Counted from the first letter of the stretch, positions 50,609 through 60,711 are shown. The stretch is DNA of 64,000 nt from Thalassospira indica (GCF_003403095.1 NZ_CP031555.1:3536001-3600000), one strand, 5' to 3'. Made by a program: numbers and translations. Notes: generated by a model from the letters alone, not told the origin.

Positions 50609-53600
50609 ATGTCCCTGATTGATCACGCGCTCAATCGTTCGCGCACCGTCATTCTGGTTTTGATCCTACTGCTTCTGGCGGGCTCGGTTGGCTATAACGC
50701 CATTCCCAAGGAAGCCGACCCGGATGTTCAAATCCCGGTTCTTTATGTCACAATGCATCATGACGGCGTATCACCGGAAGATGCCGAACGCCTCCTTTTG
50801 CGCCCGATGGAGCAGGAATTGCGATCCATCGAAGGTGTCAAGGAAATGAGCTCCCAGTCCTATCAGGACGGGGCATCGGCGACGCTTGAATTTTACTCCG
50901 ACGTCGATATCGACGAAGCCCTTGCCGATGTGCGCGAACGGGTTGACATTGCCAAATCCGAATTACCCGAAGACACCGACGACCCCGAAGTCCACGAGGT
51001 TAACCTGTCGCTGTTCCCGGTTCTGGTGGTAACCCTTTCGGGTGACGTGCCCGAACGTGCGCTTCTGCGCATGGCACGTGATCTGAAAGACGCCATTGAA
51101 GGCCTGCCTGCGGTGCTTGAAGCCAAGCTTGCCGGCGATCGCGAAGAACTGGTCGAATTCATCATCGACCCGATGAAGATCGAGGCCTATCGCCTGAATG
51201 GCATCGACATCGTCAGTCTTGTGCGCAATTCCAATGCGCTGGTGGCGGCCGGTGCGATCGATACCGGTACGGGGCGCTTTAACATCAAGGTGCCCGGCCT
51301 GTTTGAAAGCATAAATGACATTCTTGATATGCCGCTGATCGTTGATGGCGATTCCGTCATTCGGTTCCGCGACATCGGCGACGTGCGCCGGACATTCAAG
51401 GATGCCAAAAGCTTTGCGCGTCTAAACGGCGAACCGGCCATCGCGATCGAGGTGTCCAAACGTGTTGGCGAAAACATCATCGAAGTCATTGATGCGATCA
51501 AGGCGGTCACCGCCGAGGCACAGGAAGCATTTCCGCCGAACCTGACCATCAGCTATTCACAGGACAAGTCATCTGACATCCGCACCATGCTGACCGACCT
51601 TCAAAACAGTGTGATCCTTGCGATCCTGCTGGTGATGGTGGTTGTCATCTGGGCGCTGGGCTGGCGGTCGGGTCTTCTGGTCGGGCTTGCCATTCCGGGC
51701 TCGTTCCTGACGGCGATCCTGATCCTTTGGGCGCTGGGCATGACGGTCAATATCGTTGTTCTGTTCAGTCTGATCCTTGCCGTCGGGATGCTGGTCGATG
51801 GTGCGATTGTTGTGACTGAATATGCCGACCGCAAAATGATCGATGGCCTGCATCGCAGCAAGGCCTATCCGCTGGCGGCAAAACGCATGGCGCTTCCGAT
51901 TATTGCGTCAACCGCAACCACGCTTGCAGCCTTCCTGCCGCTGGCCTTCTGGCCTGATATCGTCGGCGAGTTCATGAAATTCCTGCCGATTACGGTTCTG
52001 TTCACGCTGACCGCATCGCTTGCCATGGCACTGATCTTTGTGCCGACCGTGGGCGCGTGGTTTGGCAAACCGGGCAGTGAAAGCAACGAAAGCCTTGAGG
52101 CCATCGCAGCCGATCATGGTGACGACATCCACAAGGTCAAAGGCGGCACCGGGCTGTATGTCCGTATCCTCAGCGGATCGCTTCGCTTCTATTGGCTGGT
52201 GATCCCGGCGGCGTTTATCATCCTGATTTCGGTCTGGGTGGCGTTTGGCAAACTTGGCAAGGGTGTTGAATTCTTCCCGGCGGTCGAACCCGAAGTCGCC
52301 GTGGTTCAGGTCCGCGCACGCGGCAACCTGTCCTATTACGAACAGGATGCCCGGCTTAAAGAGGTCGAGGACCGCATTCTGGCCCTTGATGCCCGTCACG
52401 AAGGCGAACACTGGTTTGATACCGTATATGCCCGTTCCGGCGATGGTGCCGGTGGCAACGAGGCATCCGAGGACGTAATCGGCACGGTTCAGCTTGAATA
52501 TGCTGATTGGCAAATGCGTCCGCCCGCAAGCGAGATTGAAAAACGTATCCTTGCCGATACGGCCGACCTTGCCGGTATTCATGTCGAAGTCCGCGCCGAA
52601 GAAGCCGGTCCGCCGCAAGGTAAGGATATCCAGATCCAGCTTCGCTCATACTATCCTGAACTTCTTGATGAAACGGCGACCATTCTGGTCAACGGTCTTC
52701 AGGAAATGGGCGGCATGTACAATTTCGAAGACGGCAAGTCGCCCCCGGGCATTGACTGGGAATACACAGTCGACCGTGCGCAGGCTTTGAAATTCGGTGC
52801 TGATATCAACCAGATCGGCAATGTTGTCAAACTGGTGACCAACGGCATCAATTTCACGACCTATCGTCCCGATGACTCAACCGAGGAAATCGATATTGTC
52901 GGGCGTTACCCGGCCAAATATCGTTCCCTCGACGAGCTCGAAAACCTTCAGATCGTGACCGACAAGGGTCTGGTGCCGATGTCGAACTTCATCACGCGCA
53001 CCCCCAAACCCAAAACCGGCACGCTGACCCGTGTTGACAGCCGCCGCGCCCTGACCGTCAAGGCCGACGTGCAGGAAGGTGTTCTGGTCGATACCAAGCT
53101 TGGCGAGGTCAAGGCATGGATGCAGACCCTTGATATCGATCCACGTATATCGGTCGAATTCAAGGGGCAGGATGAAGAACAGCAGAAATCGGCAGACTTC
53201 CTGATGAACGCCTTTACGGTGGCCCTTTTCATCATGTTCATCATTCTGGTCACCCAGTTCAACAGCATCTCGAGCTCGCTTCTGATCATGATCGCCATCA
53301 TCATGTCGACGGCAGGTGTGTTCCTTGGTCTTATGCTCACCGGGCAGGCTTTCTCGATCGTCATGAACGGCATCGGTGTTGTCGCACTGGCCGGGATCGT
53401 TGTGAACAACAACATCGTGCTGATCGATACCTTTGACCGGCTCAAACACACCGCCAGCAGCATCGAGGCCGCCATCCTGCAAACCGGTGCGCAGCGTCTG
53501 CGTCCGGTGATGCTGACCACGGTGACGACCATTCTTGGTCTGGTACCGATGGTCATGCAGATCAATATCGACTTCACGTCTCGTGAAGTTACGGTCGGGG

Positions 53601-53818
53601 CACCATCCACCCAGTGGTGGGTGCAGCTTTCAACCTCGATCGCGTTTGGTTTGGCCTTTGCAACGGCCTTGACCCTGATCTTTACGCCTTGTGCGTTGAT
53701 GATGCGCCATAAGATTGCCAACCGTCTTCGCAAGACATCAGTTGGCAATCGACTGAAATCGCTTGTCTCCTCGCGGTTCGGACGCAACAGGACAAAACCA
53801 TCAGGCCCGACTGCATAA
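50609..53818 (+). CDS. RND efflux pump, inner-membrane permease
   Basis: A 1,069-residue RND transporter, normal length. The first helix (TVILVLILLLLAGSVGYNAI) is followed by the large periplasmic domain with VKEMSSQSYQDGASATLEF, the central block ILAILLVMVVVIWALG, the motif SLILAVGMLVDGAIVVTEYAD with the proton-relay acidic residue, and the C-terminal repeat GVVALAGIVVNNNIVLIDT. It matches the HAE-1-like subgroup moving organic compounds by proton antiport. AGGAGATG lies before the ATG; a strong terminator follows. Third gene of the PadR operon. Confidence 0.93.
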   Translation: MSLIDHALNRSRTVILVLILLLLAGSVGYNAIPKEADPDVQIPVLYVTMHHDGVSPEDAERLLLRPMEQELRSIEGVKEMSSQSYQDGASATLEFYSDVDIDEALADVRERVDIAKSELPEDTDDPEVHEVNLSLFPVLVVTLSGDVPERALLRMARDLKDAIEGLPAVLEAKLAGDREELVEFIIDPMKIEAYRLNGIDIVSLVRNSNALVAAGAIDTGTGRFNIKVPGLFESINDILDMPLIVDGDSVIRFRDIGDVRRTFKDAKSFARLNGEPAIAIEVSKRVGENIIEVIDAIKAVTAEAQEAFPPNLTISYSQDKSSDIRTMLTDLQNSVILAILLVMVVVIWALGWRSGLLVGLAIPGSFLTAILILWALGMTVNIVVLFSLILAVGMLVDGAIVVTEYADRKMIDGLHRSKAYPLAAKRMALPIIASTATTLAAFLPLAFWPDIVGEFMKFLPITVLFTLTASLAMALIFVPTVGAWFGKPGSESNESLEAIAADHGDDIHKVKGGTGLYVRILSGSLRFYWLVIPAAFIILISVWVAFGKLGKGVEFFPAVEPEVAVVQVRARGNLSYYEQDARLKEVEDRILALDARHEGEHWFDTVYARSGDGAGGNEASEDVIGTVQLEYADWQMRPPASEIEKRILADTADLAGIHVEVRAEEAGPPQGKDIQIQLRSYYPELLDETATILVNGLQEMGGMYNFEDGKSPPGIDWEYTVDRAQALKFGADINQIGNVVKLVTNGINFTTYRPDDSTEEIDIVGRYPAKYRSLDELENLQIVTDKGLVPMSNFITRTPKPKTGTLTRVDSRRALTVKADVQEGVLVDTKLGEVKAWMQTLDIDPRISVEFKGQDEEQQKSADFLMNAFTVALFIMFIILVTQFNSISSSLLIMIAIIMSTAGVFLGLMLTGQAFSIVMNGIGVVALAGIVVNNNIVLIDTFDRLKHTASSIEAAILQTGAQRLRPVMLTTVTTILGLVPMVMQINIDFTSREVTVGAPSTQWWVQLSTSIAFGLAFATALTLIFTPCALMMRHKIANRLRKTSVGNRLKSLVSSRFGRNRTKPSGPTA

Positions 53819-53877
53819 TCGATCCCTTTAACCCAATAGCCGCGCGACTTTTCCCCCGACCCCGCCGTGCGGTTATA

Positions 53878-53910
53878 CCGGCCCCCTCCCCGGGGGCCGG
53901 TTACTTTTTC
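53878..53910 (+). terminator. Rho-independent terminator of the RND operon
   Basis: CCGGCCCCC (53878-53886) pairs with GGGGGCCGG (53892-53900) across five bases, followed by TTACTTTTTC. Confidence 0.9.
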
Positions 53911-54100
53911 TTCAATCGGGGTAATCAAAACCGTGTGGTTTAATTGCGGTGTAACCTTTTGCATTCAAACATCTTAATCATTTAATTTTTTGACCCCTTC
54001 TACGTCTGAGAAGGCCGGAATACACACTTTCCTAATGTTTCCGGGCGTATTTTTAGAATGGTTATCGAGAACTGTTTTCCGGCGGAAACAAAGGATCTGT

Positions 54101-55036
54101 ATGGTATGGGCTGTTTGGCATAAAGCGCGATCACAGGTATTTGGACTTGTCTGCGCGCTAGGCGCGTTTGCCCCCCATGGGGCGACGGCTGAAAATGCCG
54201 TGTCCGACCAATCCCTGATCTGGGCGGTCCCGTCCTTTGCGCCGGCATTCATCAAAGATTACGGCGAACTCAGCGGCTATGCCGCCGATACCCAGAACTG
54301 GTTCGCAGCAAGGCTTTCACAGTATCACCACCGCATTATGCATGTGCCCCTGGCCCGGCTTCTGGCGGAAATGAAAAGTGGCGACGGGGAATTGCGCTGC
54401 TCAACCACACTGATCCCGACGCCGGAACGGCGCACCTATATTACGTTTGCCAAAACCATTCTGCTGCATTTGCCGATCTCGATCGTTATCCGCGCCGTGG
54501 ATGAGGCCCGCTTTGCGCCCTACCTGAACGACAAAGGCCACATCAAGATCGAGGACCTTCTTAAAGACGAGGAACTTGCAACCGCGGTTCGAATTGGGCG
54601 CGCTTACGGGACGCTGGTTGACGGGCAGTTGAACCGGTATCGCAATACAGACCGCATCATGGAGGTCGCCGAAGACACCAAGTTCGTTCGGATGCTTGAT
54701 CTCAAACGGATTGACTGGACACTCTATTTCCCGTCAGAGGCGGAATTTTACCGTCGGTCCCAGACGCCCGACCTTTTGATAAAGGCCCTGCCGATTGCCG
54801 GAAACACCACCTTGCTTGAGGCCACCATTGGCTGTGCAAAAACACCGGCGGGCAAAAAGGCCATTGAAGCCATCAATGCCATTGTCGATGCACATCCAAC
54901 CATGCCCTGGACCGACTATTATGCCGACTGGCTTGGTGCGAGTGACCGGGAATGGTTCTATGCCGCGCGCGATCAATATATCCATGCAGAGCATTTCGAA
55001 ACCCGTCTGGAGTACCGCCCGTCATCGGCGCAATAA
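54101..55036 (+). CDS. Periplasmic binding-protein-like (TIGR02285-type) protein
   Basis: A protein of about 311 residues with a signal peptide (SQVFGLVCALGAFAPHGATA). The mature part resembles the family 3 solute-binding fold: LIWAVPSFAPAFI, DGELRCSTTLIPTPERRTYI, AVRIGRAYGTLVDG and PWTDYYADWLG near the end. It matches the TIGR02285 family of periplasmic proteins without assigned function. AAAGGA lies before the ATG at 54101; the longer frame from 53990 adds an improbable N-terminus. No transporter genes adjoin. A bidirectional terminator follows. Confidence 0.75.
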   Translation: MVWAVWHKARSQVFGLVCALGAFAPHGATAENAVSDQSLIWAVPSFAPAFIKDYGELSGYAADTQNWFAARLSQYHHRIMHVPLARLLAEMKSGDGELRCSTTLIPTPERRTYITFAKTILLHLPISIVIRAVDEARFAPYLNDKGHIKIEDLLKDEELATAVRIGRAYGTLVDGQLNRYRNTDRIMEVAEDTKFVRMLDLKRIDWTLYFPSEAEFYRRSQTPDLLIKALPIAGNTTLLEATIGCAKTPAGKKAIEAINAIVDAHPTMPWTDYYADWLGASDREWFYAARDQYIHAEHFETRLEYRPSSAQ

Positions 55037-55039
55037 CAA

Positions 55040-55070
55040 AAAAGCCGGCAAAGATGCCGGCTTTTGTTTT
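55040..55070. terminator. Bidirectional rho-independent terminator
   Basis: AAAAGCCGGCA (55040-55050) pairs with TGCCGGCTTTT (55055-55065), with T-rich sequence after the plus strand and the complementary A run serving the opposite gene pssA. Confidence 0.9.
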
Positions 55071-55080
55071 GATCTTTTAA

Positions 55081-55941
55081 TCAGTTCTGGTGGACGCGGT
55101 TCAATCCCTCATCAGGATCATCATCGGGTTCACCATCATCATCTTCCTCATCCGCTTTATCCTGTTCTTGCTGGTTCTCGACGCCCATACGGCGATAGGA
55201 ACGATAGGACAGCGGGAAGGTAATGAAATAGATCCCGGCAATCACCGAAAGTGTCAGCCACGGCGAGGACACCAGAAACGCCACCGACGCCCCGAATGCC
55301 AACATCAATGGCAGTACCCAAGCGCGCGGCACCTTGACCTTCTTGAAGCTGAAGGTCGGCAAACGCGACACCATCAGACCGGCAATGATCACGCCATAGG
55401 GTGCGACGATATACGGGCTGTCAAAGATGCCTTCGCCAAACTGGAAGGTCAGGACAATCGGCCACATCGCAAGGGCGGCGGCGGCCGGGGCCGGAACCCC
55501 GGTAAAGAACCGATAGGCCCATGTCGGCAATTCCGGCTCACCAAGCATCTGGGTGTTAAAGCGCGCCAGACGCAGCATCATGCAAACGGCAAACAGCAGC
55601 GACAACGCCCAACCAATGCCGCCAAATTCATGCAGCGACCAGAAATACAGCATCATCGCCGGTGCGACGCCAAAGCAGACAAAGTCCGACAGGCTATCGA
55701 GTTCACCGCCAAAGCGGCTGGACGCGTTCAGCATGCGGGCCAGACGGCCATCAAGACCGTCAATGATCCCGGCAATCAGAATGGCGGCAACGGCGGCCTC
55801 CCAGCGATCCTGCATCGCAAAGCGGATCGAAGTCAGACCGGCACACATGCCCATTATCGTTGCCACATTGGGCACCAGCCGTGTCAGCGACAGCGCCTTG
55901 AAGCGACGGGGACGACGAATGGGATCGATGCCGCCTGCCAT
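55081..55941 (-). CDS. pssA: CDP-diacylglycerol-serine O-phosphatidyltransferase
   Basis: A 286-residue inner-membrane enzyme making phosphatidylserine from CDP-diacylglycerol and serine. The CDP-alcohol phosphatidyltransferase motif is complete: D64-G65-x2-A68-R69, G78, D82 and D86 in DGRLARMLNASSRFGGELDS. About eight membrane helices follow, then an acidic tail (DKADEEDDDGEPDDDPDEG) longer than usual. It starts in a TAATG overlap with psd, so both phospholipid steps are co-translated. Confidence 0.93.
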   Translation of the reverse strand: MAGGIDPIRRPRRFKALSLTRLVPNVATIMGMCAGLTSIRFAMQDRWEAAVAAILIAGIIDGLDGRLARMLNASSRFGGELDSLSDFVCFGVAPAMMLYFWSLHEFGGIGWALSLLFAVCMMLRLARFNTQMLGEPELPTWAYRFFTGVPAPAAAALAMWPIVLTFQFGEGIFDSPYIVAPYGVIIAGLMVSRLPTFSFKKVKVPRAWVLPLMLAFGASVAFLVSSPWLTLSVIAGIYFITFPLSYRSYRRMGVENQQEQDKADEEDDDGEPDDDPDEGLNRVHQN

Positions 55942-56630
55942 TAGCGGATCTCCCCGACCGCGGCTTCCTTGCCCTTGGCCGAAACATCGGCAAGAACAGT
56001 TTCACCGGCAATCGTGGTTTGACCGACAATCACGTTGGGTGACACGCCTTCGGGCAGGTAAACATCCACGCGCGAGCCAAAGCGGATCAGACCGAACCGT
56101 TCACCCGCCTTAAGCTGCGAACCGGTGCCGACATCACACAGGATGCGACGTGCAACCAGACCGGCAATCTGGACAACACCAAACTCGCGGCCTTCCTTGT
56201 CACGGACAAGCAGGATCTGGCGTTCGTTGTTTTCCGATGCCTTGTCGAGTTCGGCATTGACGAACTTGCCGGGCACATAGGCCTCGCCAACGATCTCGCC
56301 ATTGATCGGGCAGCGGTTCACATGAACGTTGAACACATTCATGAAGATCGAAACACGCGTGCGCGGGGTTTTGTCGTCAAGCTCAAGTTCCTTGGGCAGC
56401 GGCGCCTGCGAAATCATGCAAACACGGCCATCTGCCGGGGAAATCACCAGATTTTCATCGGTCGGGGTAATGCGATCCGGGTCGCGGAAGAAGTACGCGC
56501 ACCAAAGTGTCAGGATCACCCCGATCCAGCCCAGCGGTTCCGCAATCAGGAACAAGCCCACAGTGATGGCCGCAAAGATCGCAACGAATTTCCAGCCTTC
56601 GGGATTGATCGGCACAAGAACGGATTTCAA
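55941..56630 (-). CDS. psd: Phosphatidylserine decarboxylase, short type
   Basis: A proenzyme of about 229 residues converting phosphatidylserine to phosphatidylethanolamine. It has a membrane segment near the N-terminus ([21 protein letters not shown]), then [29 protein letters not shown] and the self-cleavage site in [13 protein letters not shown], where the serine becomes the pyruvoyl group. The frame opens at 56732, but a TTG at 56630 ([13 protein letters not shown]) gives the family start and length, with AGGGA ten bases upstream. Overlaps pssA (TAATG). Confidence 0.9.
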   Translation of the reverse strand: MKSVLVPINPEGWKFVAIFAAITVGLFLIAEPLGWIGVILTLWCAYFFRDPDRITPTDENLVISPADGRVCMISQAPLPKELELDDKTPRTRVSIFMNVFNVHVNRCPINGEIVGEAYVPGKFVNAELDKASENNERQILLVRDKEGREFGVVQIAGLVARRILCDVGTGSQLKAGERFGLIRFGSRVDVYLPEGVSPNVIVGQTTIAGETVLADVSAKGKEAAVGEIR

Positions 56631-56760
56631 AGTCTTTATTCCCTGGTTGCCATGGTTGGGCGTATCAATTTGGTACGCTTGGTACCGTGCGGGCGCTTTC
56701 CTACCATCTAGTGATGACAAAGGGCAACGCAACCCGCGTTCAACTGTTTGGCCCCAAACT

Positions 56761-56799
56761 TAAAAGGGGCAAAACACACTTACCATGTGCTTTGCCCCT
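56761..56799 (-). terminator. Rho-independent terminator of the LysM gene
   Basis: AGGGGCAAA (56765-56773) pairs with TTTGCCCCT (56791-56799). On the minus strand the stem is followed by TTTTAAG, 19 bases after the LysM gene stop. Confidence 0.85.
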
Positions 56800-56817
56800 C
56801 GCAAAGAAAAGTGATGC

Positions 56818-57942
56818 TTATTGCTGATTTTCTTCGTTCGGCAGTGCGAAAATCTGCCCCGGATAAATCAGATCAGGATCGCGGATCTGGTTGCGGTTCT
56901 GATGATAGATCACCCAGTATTTCAGGCCTTCGCCATAAGTACTGCGCGCAATCCGCCACAGGCTGTTGCCCGGCTGAACGACATAACGTGAACCCGGCTC
57001 AAGAATTTGGTCTGGCCGTGCACGTTCGAACGGAATTTCAACGCGTGCGGTCACCTTGCCAGAACTGTCAAGCTGATCAGCACGCAGCGTGTAATTACCC
57101 GGTTCGATCGGCTGTCCGATGGTCAGTGCCCAGTTGCCGTTTTCATCGGCCGGCGCGGTGCCAACATGGTTGTTATCAAGGTAAACCCGAACTGTGTGAT
57201 TAATGTCGGCCTTGCCCGACATTGCAACGCGGCCCTCGGTATCGTAGTCGACAACATCAATTGACAGACGCGGAAGCGTCGCATCTTGCGTATCAGAACC
57301 TTCTTCCTGTGCCGCTGCGGCCTCAGGTGCCGGTCCCTGCATTACGGTAACGGCACCGTCACCATCAGATGGCACCTTAAGCGCGATCACAGGCTGCTTT
57401 TCGCTTGCCGGTTCGCTGTCGGTGGCCTCGGTGGTTCCTGTGGTCTCGCCGGTTTCACCGCTTTGTTCACTGGTGGCTGCCGGTGCCTTTTCCTCTGGGA
57501 TCAGGACAACAACCTTGTCATCTGCCTTGGAAACATTCCCGGTGGCGTCTTCGGCTTCAAGCGACAATTCCCGATCGCCACTGGCCAACGGTTTGTTTGG
57601 CAGAACGACCCATTCTCCGCGTTCGTCGGCCGTGGCTTCGCCAATCACTTCTTCACCCTCGCGGATGCGAACCGTGCTGTTGGGTTCGGCGCGACCGGCG
57701 ATGACGGCATTTCCGTCCGGGCCGATGCGCACGACATCAAAGCTTGGATTGGTGATCGCAGGTGCGTCAGTGGCCGGTTCAGACGCCGGTTCGTTTGGCG
57801 TCGTCTCGGTGGTAACCGCAGGCGCCTGTGTTACTGCCGGTGCGGTTTCTTCATCCGCACTCTTGGTCAGCATGTAATTCAGCGCAATCGCTGCAATGAT
57901 CAGTACAACGCCGACAATGACGAGGATATAGGGTCGCTTCAC
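56818..57942 (-). CDS. Membrane-anchored LysM peptidoglycan-binding protein
   Basis: A 374-residue protein. An N-terminal anchor (YILVIVGVVLIIAAIALNYML) is followed by an acidic Thr/Glu/Pro/Ala-rich linker. Two Ig-like (bacterial adhesin-type) beta domains carry VVRIGPDGNAVIAGRAEPNS and VVDYDTEGRVAMSGKADIN, each with the xxGxA-x-x-N turn and a GEW/GNW motif. A C-terminal LysM domain reads YVVQPGNSLWRIARSTYGEG and PDLIYPGQIFALP. LysM binds N-acetylglucosamine chains, so it probably tethers the inner membrane to peptidoglycan. GTG start with AAGGA upstream. Confidence 0.85.
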   Translation of the reverse strand: MKRPYILVIVGVVLIIAAIALNYMLTKSADEETAPAVTQAPAVTTETTPNEPASEPATDAPAITNPSFDVVRIGPDGNAVIAGRAEPNSTVRIREGEEVIGEATADERGEWVVLPNKPLASGDRELSLEAEDATGNVSKADDKVVVLIPEEKAPAATSEQSGETGETTGTTEATDSEPASEKQPVIALKVPSDGDGAVTVMQGPAPEAAAAQEEGSDTQDATLPRLSIDVVDYDTEGRVAMSGKADINHTVRVYLDNNHVGTAPADENGNWALTIGQPIEPGNYTLRADQLDSSGKVTARVEIPFERARPDQILEPGSRYVVQPGNSLWRIARSTYGEGLKYWVIYHQNRNQIRDPDLIYPGQIFALPNEENQQ

Positions 57943-58161
57943 CGGAAATATCCTTGAACGATGTTTATGTTTATAACTCTTATGCTCAAGACACTGAAAT
58001 TGCTTGCCATATTCCCCTCAAACAACCCGTGCGAGCACGTTAATTAGAAACTTGTACTACTTTGTACGTGCAGTTTCCATAACGTAACCTACAAACGATA
58101 CATCGCAACCGTTAGGCAAAGATGAAGAGAGCAAGACCGCGCGCAGCAAACACCCTTGAGG

Positions 58162-59139
58162 TCAAAGGCTTCTGGCCGCCATCTCGGCGCCGACATAGGC
58201 CACAAGGGCGGCCATGATCAACGGCAAGGCCAAAACACCCACCCGGATCATCATACCCAAAAGTGCGGCCTGTGCCGGGTTATCGGTGGGCAGATGCGCC
58301 GCCAGCCTGGCTGAGGCCTGACGTGCGGAGACCACCAGAAGCAACACCGCAAAGGCAAGGCAGGATGCCGGCACCATGATCATCGCACTTGCCGCACCTG
58401 ACATCAGCGCACCAACAACGCCAAGCCACACCGCCACCCGGTATTGCGGGGCCGCCTTTTCAGAAATCAGCGCGACAAACAGTGCCACCGTCAAGGCCGC
58501 CTGAAACACAACATGATCGGCAAGGCCAAACAGATGAACGATGATCCCCTGCCCCAGAGCCAGGGTCATTAAAACCGCAATCGGTCCGGGTTTCGCGATT
58601 GTTTCCACGTCGCTTTTGGCATCCGTCGTCGACTTGCCGGATTTTGATTTGGTACTTTTGGCTTTCCTGCCTTTGGCGGGTTTTGCCCCGTCATCGTCAT
58701 CCTCGGTGAAATCCGGGCGCGTCACCCATAGGAAACACCCGCCGACAATCAGAAACGCCAGCCATGCGACAATCTGGATCGCGCCGGGATGGTATGAAAG
58801 CCCTCGAATTGGTGCCGCCAACACCAACCAGCCGCCCAAAAGCAGGGTCAACCCGGCAACGCCCAGCGATATGCGTTCCGACAGTCGCGAAATATCCATG
58901 ATCGCGCCACAGACACCGCCAAGCACCAACATCAAAAGCGCTGCGCCCACGCCACCGCGTGCGGTTTCAGGCAGTCCGATGGCCGCTGGCACGGCCACGG
59001 CAACCGCCGGAATGATCGCGCCCAGAACAAGGCGACGCGCGATGGAACGTTCCAACCCCAGCCACAAGGCCAGCATCAGAACGGCGGCGATAATGCCCGA
59101 TATCACAATGGCGAGAATGAATGGACTATCGACAAACAC
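58162..59139 (-). CDS. Polytopic membrane protein, unknown function
   Basis: A protein of about 325 residues with nine to ten hydrophobic helices in two groups (FILAIVISGIIAAVLMLALWL; LPLIMAALVAYVGAEMA), separated by a highly charged cytoplasmic loop (DFTEDDDDGAKPAKGRKAKS and following Lys/Ser repeats). No transporter signature is recognised. The frame extends to 59211, but the GTG at 59139 with AGGA upstream starts directly at the first helix. It stands alone, divergent from the LOG gene. Confidence 0.65.
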   Translation of the reverse strand: MFVDSPFILAIVISGIIAAVLMLALWLGLERSIARRLVLGAIIPAVAVAVPAAIGLPETARGGVGAALLMLVLGGVCGAIMDISRLSERISLGVAGLTLLLGGWLVLAAPIRGLSYHPGAIQIVAWLAFLIVGGCFLWVTRPDFTEDDDDGAKPAKGRKAKSTKSKSGKSTTDAKSDVETIAKPGPIAVLMTLALGQGIIVHLFGLADHVVFQAALTVALFVALISEKAAPQYRVAVWLGVVGALMSGAASAMIMVPASCLAFAVLLLVVSARQASARLAAHLPTDNPAQAALLGMMIRVGVLALPLIMAALVAYVGAEMAARSL

Positions 59140-59478
59140 GTTGGGCGGTCCTGCCTTCTTCTTATGAATATGCTTAACGCAGTTTCCTGCTGTGAGAATT
59201 ACCCATCCCACAATCAGGTTCAGAACTTGTTAACCCTGCGACAAAAAGCGCGCAATTTGCGGCCTTCCAGAGCCTGACCGTCAATGCCATAGCCAATTGG
59301 CAAGATTACGACCAAAGGCGAACAAATCAGGGCACGATCGATAAAATTCAGATGCTGCTATGCGGAAATTACTGCCACAGATGCGATCGGATCGGTTAAG
59401 GTCCCCTTCCGTACGGGGTTTCGTTCAGAAATGCGTGGCCCCGCTACCTGCGAAACAAGAAACACAAGGCAGGTCGCC
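59140..59478. other. Intergenic region
   Basis: About 340 bp between divergent genes. No hairpin, repeat or coding frame of note was found; the promoters must lie here but none could be assigned with confidence. Confidence 0.4.
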
Positions 59479-60063
59479 ATGACAAAAGTAAAATCAATCT
59501 GTGTCTTTTGCGGTGCTTCGGATGGCAAGAATCCGCAACACATGGAAAATGCCATCGCCTTTGGCAAAATGATGGCCGAACGCGGCATCACGCTGATTTA
59601 TGGCGGCGGCCGGATCGGCCTGATGGGGGCCGTGGCAGATGGCGTTATGCAAAATGGCGGTTCCGTCGTGGGCATCATCCCGGCCCATCTTGACGATATC
59701 GAAGTTGGCCATACCGGTCTTTCCGAACTGATCGTTTGCAAATCCATGCATGAACGCAAGGTCGAGATGTTCCGTCGCTCGGACGCGTTTGTTACCCTTG
59801 CGGGTGGGCTTGGCAGCCTCGATGAGGCGTTCGAAGCCATGACGCTTCGCCAGCTTGGCATTCATGACAAGCCGATGGTGTTCCTCAATGCGCTTGGTTA
59901 CTGGGACAAGTGCTTTGACATGATTGACGCCATCATCGACGAAGGCTTTGCCCGCCCCAGCCACAAGAACCTCTATACCGTGGCCAACACACTCGATGAA
60001 ATCTTTGAACAGCTTGCCGCCGAACCGGCCCCGCGCTTTGACCCGCGCGAAAAGCTTTTCTGA
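59479..60063 (+). CDS. LOG family protein (TIGR00730; nucleoside-monophosphate phosphoribohydrolase type)
   Basis: A 194-residue Rossmann-type enzyme: SICVFCGASDGKNPQHMENA, LIYGGGRIGLMGAVADGVM and GIIPAHL are typical. Family members cleave cytokinin riboside monophosphates or AMP to the base and ribose 5-phosphate. The catalytic PGGxGTxxE motif is changed to AGGLGSLDE: the first Pro is Ala and Thr is Ser, while the Gly-Gly and Glu remain. Position of R (MHERKVEMF) is kept. The ATG at 59479 is the family start. A strong terminator follows. Confidence 0.88.
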   Translation: MTKVKSICVFCGASDGKNPQHMENAIAFGKMMAERGITLIYGGGRIGLMGAVADGVMQNGGSVVGIIPAHLDDIEVGHTGLSELIVCKSMHERKVEMFRRSDAFVTLAGGLGSLDEAFEAMTLRQLGIHDKPMVFLNALGYWDKCFDMIDAIIDEGFARPSHKNLYTVANTLDEIFEQLAAEPAPRFDPREKLF

Positions 60064-60084
60064 TCTCGGCAAAATAGCCTGACC

Positions 60085-60123
60085 AAAGCCCGGCCAGCCT
60101 CACCTGACCGGGCTTTTTTTTTT
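60085..60123 (+). terminator. Rho-independent terminator of the LOG gene
   Basis: AAAGCCCGG (60085-60093) pairs with CCGGGCTTT (60108-60116), with a run of ten T in all. Confidence 0.95.
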
Positions 60124-60171
60124 GTGATAACCACGCCACTGGAAGAACCGATACTTCAGTTCGAATGAAGA

Positions 60172-60630
60172 TCAACGGGAAAGCTCGCAGGTTGGTTTAT
60201 CGGCAATCTTTGCCATGCGCTGATCAAATTCATCGGCCAGATCGGCCAATGTGACAGAGGCAAATTTTTCGATCAGCAGTTTTTCAGCAGCCTCGAACGC
60301 ACTGCCAAGTGCCGAATTAACCGCCTGCTCAACAAGGCATTCCGGATGATCGACGGCAACTCCAACGGCAAAGAAAGCGGGATTGCCAATGGCGCGATGT
60401 ATATCGAGCATTGTAATTTCCGATAAGGGCCTGGTCAAAACCCAGCCACCACCGTGACCTTTTTCCGAATGCACATACCCATCATCGCGAAGCCCCGCCA
60501 TGGTTCGTCGCACCACCACCGGATTTGTCCCAAGCATCTGCGCGATTTGATCAGACGTCGCAGCACCGTCTATCCGGTCCATATGAATAAGAACATGCAG
60601 CATGCGCGAAAGTCGGCTGTCACGGCGCAT
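60172..60630 (-). CDS. Rrf2 family transcriptional regulator
   Basis: A 152-residue protein. RLSRMLHVLIHMDRIDGAA leads into the winged helix (TSDQIAQMLGTNPVVVRRTMAGL, beta-wing GHGGGWVLTRP), followed by a dimerisation helix. The three conserved cysteines of the Fe-S Rrf2 members (IscR/NsrR) are missing: only one Cys lies in the middle (HPECLVEQA), so it is not a normal cluster-binding type. The ATG at 60630 has AGGAG nearby. It is divergent from the flavoprotein gene, its likely target. Confidence 0.85.
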   Translation of the reverse strand: MRRDSRLSRMLHVLIHMDRIDGAATSDQIAQMLGTNPVVVRRTMAGLRDDGYVHSEKGHGGGWVLTRPLSEITMLDIHRAIGNPAFFAVGVAVDHPECLVEQAVNSALGSAFEAAEKLLIEKFASVTLADLADEFDQRMAKIADKPTCELSR

Positions 60631-60711
60631 TGCGAACTCCTGATGCGGGTTTGATTTCCAGCAATTCGTAGCACTTGGCACATCTCGCAACAACAAAAGT
60701 TTCGAATTCCT

